Below are positions 1-8,754 of a stretch of 64,000 nucleotides of DNA, one piece after another. How positions within the stretch are numbered: position 1 is the stretch's first letter; the number at the start of each line of letters is the position of its first letter. The translations under genes and the position numbers were made by a program. Under the pieces are notes generated by a model. That model worked only from the letters and a program-made list of their open reading frames with translations, was not told the DNA's origin and ran no database searches. The stretch is from positions 186,001 to 250,000 of the forward strand of contig JALHQZ010000001.1 in NCBI GenBank assembly GCA_022841705.1. Reading direction: 5' to 3'. The stretch is from Pirellulales bacterium (lineage in GTDB: Bacteria; Planctomycetota; Planctomycetia; Pirellulales; Lacipirellulaceae).

Positions 1-441
1 GACCGGGCGCGGGTCATTTGTCACCCCATTGTTTTGCGGGTCGCTTGATTCTAACTTGCAGCGAGCGTCAGCGGTACTAATTGGGCAGCCGACGTATCGC
101 GGGGCGCCGGTAAGGTCGACGGACCAAGCCTGGATTTTTGAGCAGAGATCTTCAGTTTCTCCGCTCCGGCGACCGGTGCGACCTTGCGGAGTCAGGGAAC
201 CGAACCGGGCGGCAATGAACTTGCCTGCTCGCCGACCGTTCAGCAGCGTCGCCCGGAGGCCTGGCCGGGTTCGGGTGTTGGAGGCGCCGCCGTAGTAACT
301 CCAAGTTGCAGCACGAGCGCGTGGCGGCTGATTTTGGCCCGCGGCACAATTCCTTAAACCCGCGCATCCCGCGCTGCCGATGCAATCCGAAGAGGCCCGG
401 CTCTGCGCCGTGCTTCGCACGAGTCATCGGGGGGCACAGAG
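1..441. other. Upstream region of fliW, no gene seen
   Basis: The open frames here have no recognisable protein sequence and arginine- and proline-rich composition typical of chance frames in GC-rich DNA. No sigma-54 type box (TGGCAC then TTGC) was found. The last 20 bases before fliW hold a G-run that could serve as a weak ribosome binding site. In other bacteria flgK and flgL often precede fliW, but they are not visible here. Confidence 0.4.
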
Positions 442-879
442 ATGCTCATCAACACTTCGCGGTTTGGGGCGGTGGAAATTCTGCCCGAAGATATTCTGCA
501 CTTCGCCGAGGGACTGATCGGCATGGAGCGGCGCCAGCAGTGGGTGCTGCTGGCCGACGCCAAGACGCCGGCGCTCGGCTGGCTGCAATCGGTGGAGGAT
601 GGCGAGCTCGCTCTCGCCGTGGCCAGCCCGCGGCGGTTCGTGCGGGATTACCAAGTACGCGTGGGTAAGCGAGACGTGCAGCCGCTAGGCGTTTCCACTG
701 CCGACGAAGCCCAGGTGTTGTGCATCATCAGTAAGACCGAACACGGGCTGGCCCTGAACCTGAAGGCGCCGCTGGTGGTCTGCCTCGAAACCCGCCGCGG
801 TCGGCAGGTGGTGGCCCGGGATGATCACGCCGTGCAGTATCATTTGGGCTCGACGGTGCCGTTCCGGCAATCGGCATAG
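442..879 (+). CDS. fliW: Flagellar assembly factor FliW
   Basis: A 145-residue protein with the whole FliW pattern: an N-terminal strand set beginning MLINTSRFG, the segment ILHFAEGLIGMERR, and a C-terminal part with LNLKAPLVV. In the FliW family the protein binds free flagellin, and when flagellin is exported FliW is released and sequesters CsrA, relieving repression of flagellin translation. csrA follows about 310 bases downstream and flagellin comes next, which fits that circuit. The ATG at 442 places the family N terminus exactly, so I keep it. A long hairpin begins 9 bases after the stop, so fliW and csrA may not be equally co-expressed. Confidence 0.93.
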   Translation: MLINTSRFGAVEILPEDILHFAEGLIGMERRQQWVLLADAKTPALGWLQSVEDGELALAVASPRRFVRDYQVRVGKRDVQPLGVSTADEAQVLCIISKTEHGLALNLKAPLVVCLETRRGRQVVARDDHAVQYHLGSTVPFRQSA

Positions 880-887
880 TCACATTT

Positions 888-985
888 ATCAGCCGCCGGG
901 CGCTAGCCCCCGGTCGATCTTAAAGACTTTGACCGCATCTTGAACGACTGGACGCTAGTCACCCAGAGGTTAGCGGGCGGCTGAT
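888..985. repeat. Intergenic inverted repeat (ATCAGCCGCC family)
   Basis: The left arm at 888-908 and right arm at 967-985 share ATCAGCCGCC followed by a GCTAGC-like core, separated by about 58 bases. A second copy of the same family lies at 59001-59073. There is no T-run after it, so it is not a classic intrinsic terminator. Confidence 0.75.
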
Positions 986-1190
986 GAGCGCAGTTCTACC
1001 GATTGCGCACAACGGGCCGGCTAAGCAGGGTGGCTCGCTAGCAAAACTGCCGTCGGGGAGTGCTTGCGGTGAATTTCCCCCAGGTGGGTGTCCGATTTTT
1101 CAGCATGGCAGCCCGAGCGCTGCGTAGAATGGATTAACGGCCCCGCTCGTAAGAGCACGATTCGCGCACCGCACGCGCACGAGGTTTGCC

Positions 1191-1418
1191 ATGCTTGTTC
1201 TTTCCCGGCAGCGCGACGAAAGCATCATCATCGGCGACAATGTGGTGGTGACCATTGTCGACGTGCGCGGCGACAAAGTCCGGCTCGGCATCCAGGCCCC
1301 CGCCGAAGTGAGCGTCCACCGCCGCGAAGTGTACGAAGCCATCCAACGCGAAAACCGCCGGGCGGCGGAGATTCCGGCGGAAGAGGCGCGGAAGATTGGC
1401 GACGCGCCGGCCCGGTAA
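1191..1418 (+). CDS. csrA: Carbon storage/translational regulator CsrA
   Basis: A 75-residue CsrA of normal length. It starts MLVLSRQRDESIIIGD, has VRLGIQAPAEVSVHRREVY, and ends in a short charged tail. The Arg of LSRQ and the first Arg of VHRREV match the RNA-contacting arginines of the family. CsrA dimers bind GGA motifs in mRNA leaders; in FliW-containing bacteria the main target is flagellin mRNA, and flagellin is the next intact gene. The start is the only reasonable one. A decayed antitoxin gene ends convergently 8 bases after the csrA stop. Confidence 0.96.
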   Translation: MLVLSRQRDESIIIGDNVVVTIVDVRGDKVRLGIQAPAEVSVHRREVYEAIQRENRRAAEIPAEEARKIGDAPAR

Positions 1419-1426
1419 ACGCTCGA

Positions 1427-1675
1427 TTAGCGTTTGGCGACCTTCTGAAGTGCCGCGTCGATCTTCTCAATCGTCGTCACCGACGGACTTCGCCGACCGG
1501 CTTCAATTCAATTAAGCGTTGAGACGCTAATCCTTACTCGCCGAGCGAGTTCAGCGTGCGACGAGCCGACCCGTGCGCGGTCGCTGACAATTTCGCGGGC
1601 CAGAACGGCTCGCATGGCCGCGAGGGCAGGGGTGCGATCTGATTCGATGGATTTGACGCTCGATTTGCTACTTAT
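1427..1675 (-). pseudogene. Decayed Xre/HigA-type antitoxin gene
   Basis: Reading the minus strand gives a helix-turn-helix antitoxin: AELARRVRISVSTLN, then a TGA stop at 1508-1510, then in the same frame IEAGRRSPSVTTIEKIDAAL to a TAA at 1427-1429. In intact relatives the stop position is normally Arg (CGA), so one C-to-T change explains it. The frame opens with ATG at 1615, but an in-frame extension to ATA at 1675 (ISSKSSVKSIESDRTP) also looks like a natural N terminus, suggesting a second change, ATG to ATA. The product would have been a DNA-binding antitoxin of about 62-82 residues. No intact toxin is recognisable beside it. The homology is my reading of family pattern; the in-frame stop is seen directly. 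Confidence 0.75.
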
Positions 1676-1703
1676 CGCTTAGCTCTTTTGTCCTACTTAT
1701 GCG

Positions 1704-1805
1704 TCACCAGTCATTGACGCGAAAGTCGATGCCAACGTCAAAATCGGCTGAGAATCGCCCCCCGCAGCCCAATTTTCCCCGTCTGGGTTTGTCGGTACTT
1801 GCCAT
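1704..1805 (-). CDS. Small ORF of 33 codons, possible toxin remnant
   Basis: ATG at 1805 preceded by GGAGGACTGGAGC, a plausible ribosome binding site, opens a 33-residue frame beginning MASTDKPRRGKLGCGG and ending in RVNDW. It sits immediately upstream of the decayed antitoxin on the same strand, where HigB or RelE-type toxins often lie, but I see no resemblance to a toxin fold. It could be a leftover of one or a chance frame. Confidence 0.2.
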   Translation of the reverse strand: MASTDKPRRGKLGCGGRFSADFDVGIDFRVNDW

Positions 1806-2204
1806 GCTCCAGTCCTCCGTTTGAATGGAAATCCCCATCGCGCTGTCAGGTTGTAACGATTCCGACGACCTTAACTTTGCCGACTTGAGAAGATTTTCCG
1901 GAAAGCTGCCTTGCTTTCACTTCTGGCTCGCGATTCGACGATACGTTCGCTTAGACGCGGGCTCTACAGAGCGAGCGTTGTTCGGCGGTTTGGGGATGGC
2001 GCCCCAAACAGGTCCGCACGTTTTGGCGCTTCCGTGAAGAGGCCAAGCGAGGATCGGCAACCGGAGGAAGCGACACAAGTGTGATGCTCGCTGGGTGTGT
2101 GCCCACGAAGCGTCGGATAAACGCCAACAGCCAGGCCGGGATCAACCACTCCCTCATCCGGTCGTCCGTTGGGAACTGGTTCCTAATTTCAGGGGTGTAC
2201 GTAG
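1806..2204 (+). promoter_or_regulatory. Flagellin upstream region and mRNA leader
   Basis: About 400 bases without a gene. The ribosome binding site is an AGGGG run about 10 bases before the flagellin ATG. A short self-complementary element, GGAACTGGTTCC, lies just upstream of it and places a GGA in a small hairpin, the kind of site CsrA dimers recognise. A GTCGGATAA string near 2112 resembles half of a sigma-28 promoter, but no matching -35 element (TAAA) stands about 15 bases before it. CsrA control of this leader is inferred from the family. Confidence 0.35.
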
Positions 2205-4976
2205 ATGACTCGGATCAACACAAACGTCAGCTCGGTGGTGGGTCGGAATAACCTGTCCCGCTCCAATGCGAGCCTGTCGCAAGCTCTTACGCGCTTGTCG
2301 ACCGGTTTGCGCATCAACACGGGTAAAGACGACCCGGCCGGTTTGATCGCCAGCGAAAACTTGCGGTCAGACATTACCAGCGTGCGGAAAGCGATTAGTA
2401 ACACCGACCGCGCCAACCAAGTGATCGGCACCGCCGACAGCGCCTTGGGTCAGGTGAGCTCGCTGCTCAACGACATCCGCGGCCTGGTGACCGAATCGGC
2501 CAACGCCGGCGCCTTGAGCGACGCGCAGATCGCCGCGAACCAATCGCAGATCGACAGCTCGCTGGACGCCTTGAACCGGATCGCCCAAACGACCACGTTC
2601 CAAGGCCGCAAGCTGCTCGACGGCAGCCTCGACTTCACCACGCTGGCCGGTAGCAACTTCAGCAAGCTGCAAAGCCTGCAGATCGACCAAGCCAACCTCG
2701 GCGCCGCCGGCAGCGTGCCGGTGACCGTGAACGTCTCCGACGCCGCCACCAAGGCCCAAGTCAACGTCACCAACGTCCCGTCCGGATCCGGCACCGGTGT
2801 TGCCGCGAGCACCACGATTACGCTCAACAGCCAAGCTGCCGCGGGCACCGCTGCCTCGGGAAGCGTTGGCTTTACCGTTGAAACCGCCGCGGCGGTAGCT
2901 TCGTCCGGCACCTTGTCGCTCAGCCTTGCCGCTGTTGCCGCCACGGGGACGGTTGCCCTTACCAACGGCTCGATCTCAATCACCGCTGCGACGGCCGGCA
3001 CCTCTGGCAACACGACGACCTTGAACGTCGACATCGTCGATACCACCACTTCGTTGGGCGCCACGTACAACTCCGGTACGAACACCATCACGGTGAATGC
3101 CGACATCACCAACGACGCGGCCAACTGGACTGTGGCCGACATCGCTGATGCCATCAACGGGCTGACCGAGTTCAACTCAGCCGTTGTTTCTGGCGGGAGC
3201 GGCGCGGGTGTTGATCAAACCGTTTCCAACCAAACTCTGTCGGGTGGTTTGGCGGCTTCGACCGAAACCATTTCGATTACGGGCGCTTCGGCTGGAACGA
3301 GTGGCAACATCGCCATTACGCTGACCGAAGGTGGCACCGCGGGCACGGTCACGACCGTCTCGGGTGGTTACTCGATCGCTATCGGCACGAACGCCACCGT
3401 TTCGGCCATCGCTGGTTACATCAACGGCTTGACGGAAGTCAATGCGTCGACCTCCAGCACGCGAACCTACAACAACACGAACGATGCACCCCCATCGACC
3501 TTGACGCTGACCAACGGCGCCGCGGCGACCACCACGACCCGCTCGCTGACAATCGTGTCTAAGTCTGACAACACCGGCAGCAACTTGAATCTGACCTTTG
3601 CTCAAGGCAGTTCCAATGGCGTGACCGGTTCGAACGGAACCTACACGATTACCTATGCCGCGGGTTCAACGCTGAACAGCATTCTGTCGCAGGTGGAAAC
3701 CCTCGCAGAAGTCGACACAGCCGCAACTCAGTTGACGACGGCTGGCTCGGGTTCTCTCGTGGTAACCGCTTCGCCGGCGGGCTCCAACTCGATCACCGGC
3801 TACACAGCTCCGGTGTTTGGCGACGATGTGATCACCATCACGGCAGACTCGGTTGGGCTGGCTGGCAACGGGAAGACCGTGACAGTTGTTGAGGGTTCGT
3901 CCGGATTCGACACGAACACCAACGTCGGCGCCGTCGCTGATAGCAACGGCAACATAACCGTCACGCTCAACTCGGCCGCCACGAGCATCGACATCGATAA
4001 CATCGCCAATGCCATCAACGCATTGACGGGTTACTCGGCGTCGGTCACCACGGCCGCGGGTTCGGGCGTCTACAACTCGACGACCCAAACGGCTCCGACT
4101 GTGGCGAACACCGGAAACGGCGCCGAAGCGGGCGGTTTGGCGGTCGCGGCCGTCTTCGAACTGGCGGGCATCAATGGCTCGGAAGTGTTGAGCTTCGGCG
4201 CCGGCACCAGCCTGAGCCAATTGGTTGACGGGATCAACCTAGTGAAGGACGCCACGGGTGTTGAAGCTGTCGCCGCTGGCACCACGCTGCAACTGAAGAG
4301 CACCGACTACGGCTCTTCGGCCCTCGTGGACCTGAAGGTCATTAGCGAAGGTCCGACCAGCACCCCGACGGGCATCTTCAGCAGTGTCACCACCAAGCGG
4401 GACCTTGGCACCGACGTTGTCGCCACCGTCAACGGGGTGGTCGCCAACGGCAAGGGGAACCAGATCGAAATCAACACCAGCACCTTGGACTTCAAGGCCT
4501 CGCTGGAAGCCGACTTCGAAGGGGTCGCCAGCTTCACCATCAACGGTGGCGGGGCCTTGTTCCAACTGGGGCCGGATGTGGTTTCGAACCAACAAGCTCG
4601 CCTCGGCATCACCAGCGTGAATACCGCCCGCTTGGGTGGAGTGGCTGGAAAGCTCTATGAACTGGCGAACGGCAACGCCGCCTCGCTGGCGAACGACCCG
4701 ACCTCGGCCGCTCGGATTGTGGAAGAAGCGATCGAGCAAGTCACTTCGCTCCGCGGTCGGTTGGGCGCCTTCCAACGCACCACGTTGGAAACCAACAAGA
4801 ACGCCTTGGGCGACACCTTGGTGAACCTGCAAGACGCCGAAAGCGCCATCCGCGACGCCGACTTCGCCGAAGAAACCGCCAACCTCACCCGGGCCCAGAT
4901 CCTGGTGCAGTCCGGTACGCGAGTTCTTGCGATCGCGAACCAAAACCCGCAGAACGTGCTGGCGTTGCTCCAGTAA
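2205..4976 (+). CDS. fliC: Flagellin with very large central insertion
   Basis: A 923-residue flagellin, nearly twice the usual 270-500 residues. Residues about 1-140 are the conserved D0/D1 helices (MTRINTNVSS, LSTGLRINTGKDDPAGL) and about 795-923 are the matching C-terminal helices ending NPQNVLALLQ. Between them is a Thr/Ser/Gly/Ala-rich region containing about four related segments, each with an I-S/T-I-T-A...G-N opening and an I-N-G/A-L-T-E/G-close, likely surface-exposed domains. Cysteine is absent, as usual for exported flagellins. It is the filament subunit, exported through the flagellar type III system with FliS (encoded downstream) as chaperone. A strong terminator follows, so it is probably its own transcription unit. 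Confidence 0.95.
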   Translation: MTRINTNVSSVVGRNNLSRSNASLSQALTRLSTGLRINTGKDDPAGLIASENLRSDITSVRKAISNTDRANQVIGTADSALGQVSSLLNDIRGLVTESANAGALSDAQIAANQSQIDSSLDALNRIAQTTTFQGRKLLDGSLDFTTLAGSNFSKLQSLQIDQANLGAAGSVPVTVNVSDAATKAQVNVTNVPSGSGTGVAASTTITLNSQAAAGTAASGSVGFTVETAAAVASSGTLSLSLAAVAATGTVALTNGSISITAATAGTSGNTTTLNVDIVDTTTSLGATYNSGTNTITVNADITNDAANWTVADIADAINGLTEFNSAVVSGGSGAGVDQTVSNQTLSGGLAASTETISITGASAGTSGNIAITLTEGGTAGTVTTVSGGYSIAIGTNATVSAIAGYINGLTEVNASTSSTRTYNNTNDAPPSTLTLTNGAAATTTTRSLTIVSKSDNTGSNLNLTFAQGSSNGVTGSNGTYTITYAAGSTLNSILSQVETLAEVDTAATQLTTAGSGSLVVTASPAGSNSITGYTAPVFGDDVITITADSVGLAGNGKTVTVVEGSSGFDTNTNVGAVADSNGNITVTLNSAATSIDIDNIANAINALTGYSASVTTAAGSGVYNSTTQTAPTVANTGNGAEAGGLAVAAVFELAGINGSEVLSFGAGTSLSQLVDGINLVKDATGVEAVAAGTTLQLKSTDYGSSALVDLKVISEGPTSTPTGIFSSVTTKRDLGTDVVATVNGVVANGKGNQIEINTSTLDFKASLEADFEGVASFTINGGGALFQLGPDVVSNQQARLGITSVNTARLGGVAGKLYELANGNAASLANDPTSAARIVEEAIEQVTSLRGRLGAFQRTTLETNKNALGDTLVNLQDAESAIRDADFAEETANLTRAQILVQSGTRVLAIANQNPQNVLALLQ

Positions 4977-5019
4977 GCAGTGTCTCAGCAAGCTTAGCGG
5001 CTTGAAGAATGAAACTCAC

Positions 5020-5055
5020 ACCGGTGCGACTCGCAAGAGTCGCACCGGTTTTTTT
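5020..5055 (+). terminator. Intrinsic terminator of flagellin
   Basis: A perfect 13-bp stem (5020-5032 with 5037-5049) around a GCAA tetraloop is followed by seven T residues (5049-5055). It is 43 bases after the flagellin stop. This is the clearest rho-independent terminator in the window and fits a very highly expressed gene. Confidence 0.93.
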
Positions 5056-5064
5056 GTTGGAGCG

Positions 5065-5445
5065 TGGAGTCTGGAGTCCGGAGTCTGGAGTCAAACGAAG
5101 CTGTTGCGAACGAGTAGGAGAAGGATAGTTAGGGGCGTTCACGCCCCTTTCGCCGCGAAGCGGCTATTCGGCCGGGCGTTTACGCCGGGTCTGGAGGTGT
5201 GAGAAAACGTTCTCTGGAGGCCCGTTCACGGGTCTTCTCGCAGTTGGGCTGGAGCCTCACTGCACAGCGAGAAGGCCCGTGAACGGGCCTCAACTCATTG
5301 ATTCACTCGGCCAGACTACCCCGGCGTAAACGCCGGGGCTATTAAGTCGCTGCGCGGCGAAAGGGGCGTGAACGCCCCTGTGCTCCCCGTTTCCTCCGGA
5401 CTCCAGACTCCGGACTCTTTCCTTTCGACTTCAGACTCTTCCCTC
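5065..5445. repeat. Four-layer nested inverted repeat
   Basis: Four unrelated repeat words occur in order A-B-C-D and then as reverse complements D'-C'-B'-A'. A (GGAGTCTGGAGTCCGGAGTC) is at 5065-5092 and about 5396-5418; B (GGGGCGTTCACGCCCC plus flank) at 5131-5165 and 5349-5380; C (GGCGTTTACGCCGGG) at about 5168-5195 and 5311-5337; D (GGCCCGTTCACGGG plus TCTTCTCGC) at 5215-5242 and 5267-5293. B, C and D are each palindromic in themselves. The centre is near 5255. No coding sequence lies inside. Confidence 0.9.
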
Positions 5446-5589
5446 CGGTCTTTCCTAATCCGCACACTCCGAATTGCCGATACGAACTATGGCGGTGTGC
5501 GCGCTTTGCTCGGCTGCCGGCGGTGACGTACGTTTGGAGGGCATTTTCTGCCCCAAAGTGAATAGCGACAACGGCTTAGGCGGCAACTA

Positions 5590-8500
5590 GTGACGCGGAT
5601 TACCACTTCCACCGGTCTGATCTCGGGCATCCCGATCGAGGACACCGTCAATAAGTTGATGGAAGTGGCCGCGCGCCCGCGTACGCAACTGGAGAGCCGC
5701 AACAAAACGCTCACCAGCGAACGGAGCGGCATCGACCAGCTCGCGTCGCTCACGCTGAGCTTGCAGTTCTCGCTGACGCGCGTCAAATCGACTTCAACTT
5801 ACGAGAGCTACGCCGCCAAAAGCGGCAACGAAGATACGCTCACCGCCAAGGTGAAACCGGGGGGCAAGCCGCAGTCGGGAACCTACAAGTTCACGCCACT
5901 GCAAACGGCCACCGCTCACCAGATGGTTTCGGCCAGCCTGGGGGACATCACCGAAAGCCTCGGCGCCGGCAAGCTCAAGATTGGCATCGGCGGGCATGTT
6001 AACAAGGGGATCGCGCTCAGCGAGCTAAACGCCGGCTCTGGCGTGCGAGCAGGCAAAATCAAAATCGCGGATAAGTCGGGCGCCACGGCCACGATCGACC
6101 TGCGCGCTGCGCGCAGCGTGGACGATGTCCTCAATGCCATCAGCAGCAACACGGACATTCAGGTCAAGGCGACCGCGGTGGGCGATTCGTTTGTGCTCAC
6201 CGACACCAGCGGTGGCACGGGGTCGCTCTCCGTGACTGAAGTTGGCTCCGGCCGGACGGCCGCGGATTTGGGCATAGCGGCCACCACGAGCAACGCCACG
6301 ATCAATGGCGCCGATGTGCTGCGCATTTCCGGCACAACTAAGCTCAGTTCGCTGCGCGATGGGTTGGGCGTGGAGCTGAACGATTCAACCAGCGTGCCGG
6401 AAGATATCGCGATTCAGCTTTCCAATGGCGAGCCGGAGCTGCGCATTAATCTGTCGGGCGCCAAAACGGTGGGCGATGTGATCGCCAAGCTCAACGCTGT
6501 GGCGCCGAACAAGCTGCAGGCCCGCATCGCCAGCGATGGCCGGCGGATCGAGGTGGAAGATCTTACCGGCGGAATCAACGCTTTCAAGATTTCCAACTAT
6601 GGCGCCTCGAAGGCGGCAGAGCAGTTGGGCCTCGTCGGCACGAACTCCGGCGCGGGGGTGATCTCGGGCGACCGGTTGCAATCGGGGCTGGCTGATTCGC
6701 TCATCAGCAATCTCAACGGCGGCCGCGGGGCCACACTGGGCGTGATTAGCATCGCCGACCGCGCGGGGAATACCCCTGTGAATGTCGACCTTCGCACTGC
6801 TGAAACGCTGAACGAAGTGGTCAAACTGATCAACGATTCGCCCTCGACGGTGACCGCCGAAATCAACGCCGCCCGCAACGGCCTGACCATCACCGACAAC
6901 ACCACCGGCACGGCCCAGTTCGCCATCGCCGACGTCAGCGGCAACGCGGCCGCCAAGCTGGGATTTGCGAGCAGCAGCCGCGAAGGAGTGATCAATAGCG
7001 GCAGTCTGAATCGCCAGATTGTGAGTGAATCGACCAAGCTCGAAACGCTTGCCGGTGGGACGGGCGTGACGCTGGGCGATATTCGCTTCACCGATTCCGC
7101 CGGCCGAACCGGGGTGATTGACCTCAATACGGTCGGTTCCGAAGCGAAGACCATCGGCGATGTGATCGACCGGATTAATGCGCTGAACATTGCGGTCGAA
7201 GCCCGCCTCAACGACGCCGGCGACGGGTTGGTGGTGATCGACACGGCCGGCGGCGCCGCCAAGCTGAGCGTTTCTGCGGTGAGCGGGACGGTCGCCAGTG
7301 CGCTCGGCATCGAAGGGCAATCATCGAAGCGCGACGCTCAGAACCGGCAAATCCTCAGCGGCTCGACCAGCGGGGAGATTGACCTCACTAATCTCACCAC
7401 CGAACCGGAAGACATCGCGCTCTCGTCGCTTAATGGCGGCGCCGGGGTGAACCTGAGCGTCTTCCGCGTGACGGCTTCCAATAAAAAATCGTTCTTCGTG
7501 GAGCTGAACAAGCCGGGTGAGGAAGCGTTCACGGTGGGCGATGTCGTCGAACGCATTAATAATGCGGCGACCGCGGCGGGCGTCTCGGTGACCGCCAAAA
7601 TCAACTCCGGCGGCACCGGCATCCAAATCATCGATAGCACGGGCGGCAGCGACAAACTGAAGGTCGAAGACCTTGGTGGGGGCCGCGCAGCGCGCGATCT
7701 CAAGCTGCTCGGCGAAGGGGCGGCCCTCTCGAAAGGAAAGCAGCAGATCGATGGTGTCGGCCTCTTCGCGGCCGCTAAGTCAAATCAGTCGTCGCTGGAG
7801 AATCTCGCTTCGCGCGTGAACGAGCTAAACATCGGCGTCATCGCGAGTGTGGTTGATTACGGCGAAGGGGACCTGCGGCTGGTGATCGCCTCCGAGAAGA
7901 CGGGCTCCGACAATGAATTATTGATTGACTCCAGCTTCGCCGCGTTCGGCTTCACCGACGTCAACCGCCCGCAGGATGCCGCGTTGCAAATTGGCGCCGC
8001 CAATGCCGGGGGCGCCGTGGTCACCTCGGCCTCCAACGATTTCGCGGACGTTATTGACGGCCTCGAACTTTCTGTCGAAGAAGGTTCCGGCGAAACGGTT
8101 TCAGTGACGGTTTCGACCGATACATCCACGGTCTCCAAGAGCGTGGACGACTTGGTGAAGTCGTTTAACTCGGTACGGGACTTCATCACCAAAACGACCG
8201 ACTTCGATGCCGAGTCGAACACCACTGGCATCTTGTTCGGGCGCAGCGAACCGCTGCGGGTCGAATCAGAACTGGCCCGCATTGTCACCGGCACGTTCAG
8301 CGGCGTCGGCAAATACCGCTCGCTGCAAGAGATCGGCGTTAGCCTGGGGGCCGATGGCAAGCTGGCGGTCGATAAGGCCAAACTCGACGCGGCGCTGACC
8401 GAGTTCCCCGACGAAGTGCAGAAACTGCTGGCCGACCCCGACCGCGGGGTGGCCAAACGCCTCGAGGATGCCACGAAGAAGCTGGCCAGCGATGGGGACT

Positions 8501-8715
8501 CGCTGCTCACCAGCCGCTCGAAGGCGATCGGCAACACCATCGACAACAACAACGCCCGCCTCGACCAGTGGGATGCCCGCCTGGAACGCCAGCGCGAACG
8601 CCTGCTGCTGCAGTACTACGCGCTCGAAAACACCTTGGCCAAGTTTCAAGATAGTTTGTCGGCGCTCGATAGCATTCAGAGCTTCAGCTTCGCGAACAGT
8701 AGTAGCAACACATAA
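5590..8715 (+). CDS. fliD: Flagellar cap protein FliD with tandem inserted repeats
   Basis: A 1041-residue FliD (hook-associated protein 2), more than twice the usual length of about 450. The N terminus (MTRITTSTGLISGIPIEDTV) and the C-terminal coiled region (residues about 815-1041, ending in a helix rich in LDQWDARLERQRERL) are the conserved cap parts. Residues about 140-640 hold about five tandem copies of a roughly 90-residue unit with pattern LNGGxGVxxGxI.I.D..G, VDLRxAxTxxDVxxxIN, GLxIxDxTGG and an ending near A.LGL. This resembles the flagellin hook IN motif. The start is GTG at 5590. It should form the filament tip, where flagellin is inserted. fliS follows 39 bases later. Confidence 0.9.
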   Translation: MTRITTSTGLISGIPIEDTVNKLMEVAARPRTQLESRNKTLTSERSGIDQLASLTLSLQFSLTRVKSTSTYESYAAKSGNEDTLTAKVKPGGKPQSGTYKFTPLQTATAHQMVSASLGDITESLGAGKLKIGIGGHVNKGIALSELNAGSGVRAGKIKIADKSGATATIDLRAARSVDDVLNAISSNTDIQVKATAVGDSFVLTDTSGGTGSLSVTEVGSGRTAADLGIAATTSNATINGADVLRISGTTKLSSLRDGLGVELNDSTSVPEDIAIQLSNGEPELRINLSGAKTVGDVIAKLNAVAPNKLQARIASDGRRIEVEDLTGGINAFKISNYGASKAAEQLGLVGTNSGAGVISGDRLQSGLADSLISNLNGGRGATLGVISIADRAGNTPVNVDLRTAETLNEVVKLINDSPSTVTAEINAARNGLTITDNTTGTAQFAIADVSGNAAAKLGFASSSREGVINSGSLNRQIVSESTKLETLAGGTGVTLGDIRFTDSAGRTGVIDLNTVGSEAKTIGDVIDRINALNIAVEARLNDAGDGLVVIDTAGGAAKLSVSAVSGTVASALGIEGQSSKRDAQNRQILSGSTSGEIDLTNLTTEPEDIALSSLNGGAGVNLSVFRVTASNKKSFFVELNKPGEEAFTVGDVVERINNAATAAGVSVTAKINSGGTGIQIIDSTGGSDKLKVEDLGGGRAARDLKLLGEGAALSKGKQQIDGVGLFAAAKSNQSSLENLASRVNELNIGVIASVVDYGEGDLRLVIASEKTGSDNELLIDSSFAAFGFTDVNRPQDAALQIGAANAGGAVVTSASNDFADVIDGLELSVEEGSGETVSVTVSTDTSTVSKSVDDLVKSFNSVRDFITKTTDFDAESNTTGILFGRSEPLRVESELARIVTGTFSGVGKYRSLQEIGVSLGADGKLAVDKAKLDAALTEFPDEVQKLLADPDRGVAKRLEDATKKLASDGDSLLTSRSKAIGNTIDNNNARLDQWDARLERQRERLLLQYYALENTLAKFQDSLSALDSIQSFSFANSSSNT

Positions 8716-8754
8716 CCCCTTCAACACCCAATCCTCGCCTCGCTTCGATCATTC

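Noticed and set aside
2100..2125. GTCGGATAA as a sigma-28 (FliA) -10 element for flagellin
   Set aside because: No TAAA-like -35 element is present at the required spacing, so the promoter class is not supported.
5065..5445. Nested repeat as an integron attC array or origin of replication
   Set aside because: No integrase gene, no attC R-box consensus and no DnaA-box cluster were seen.
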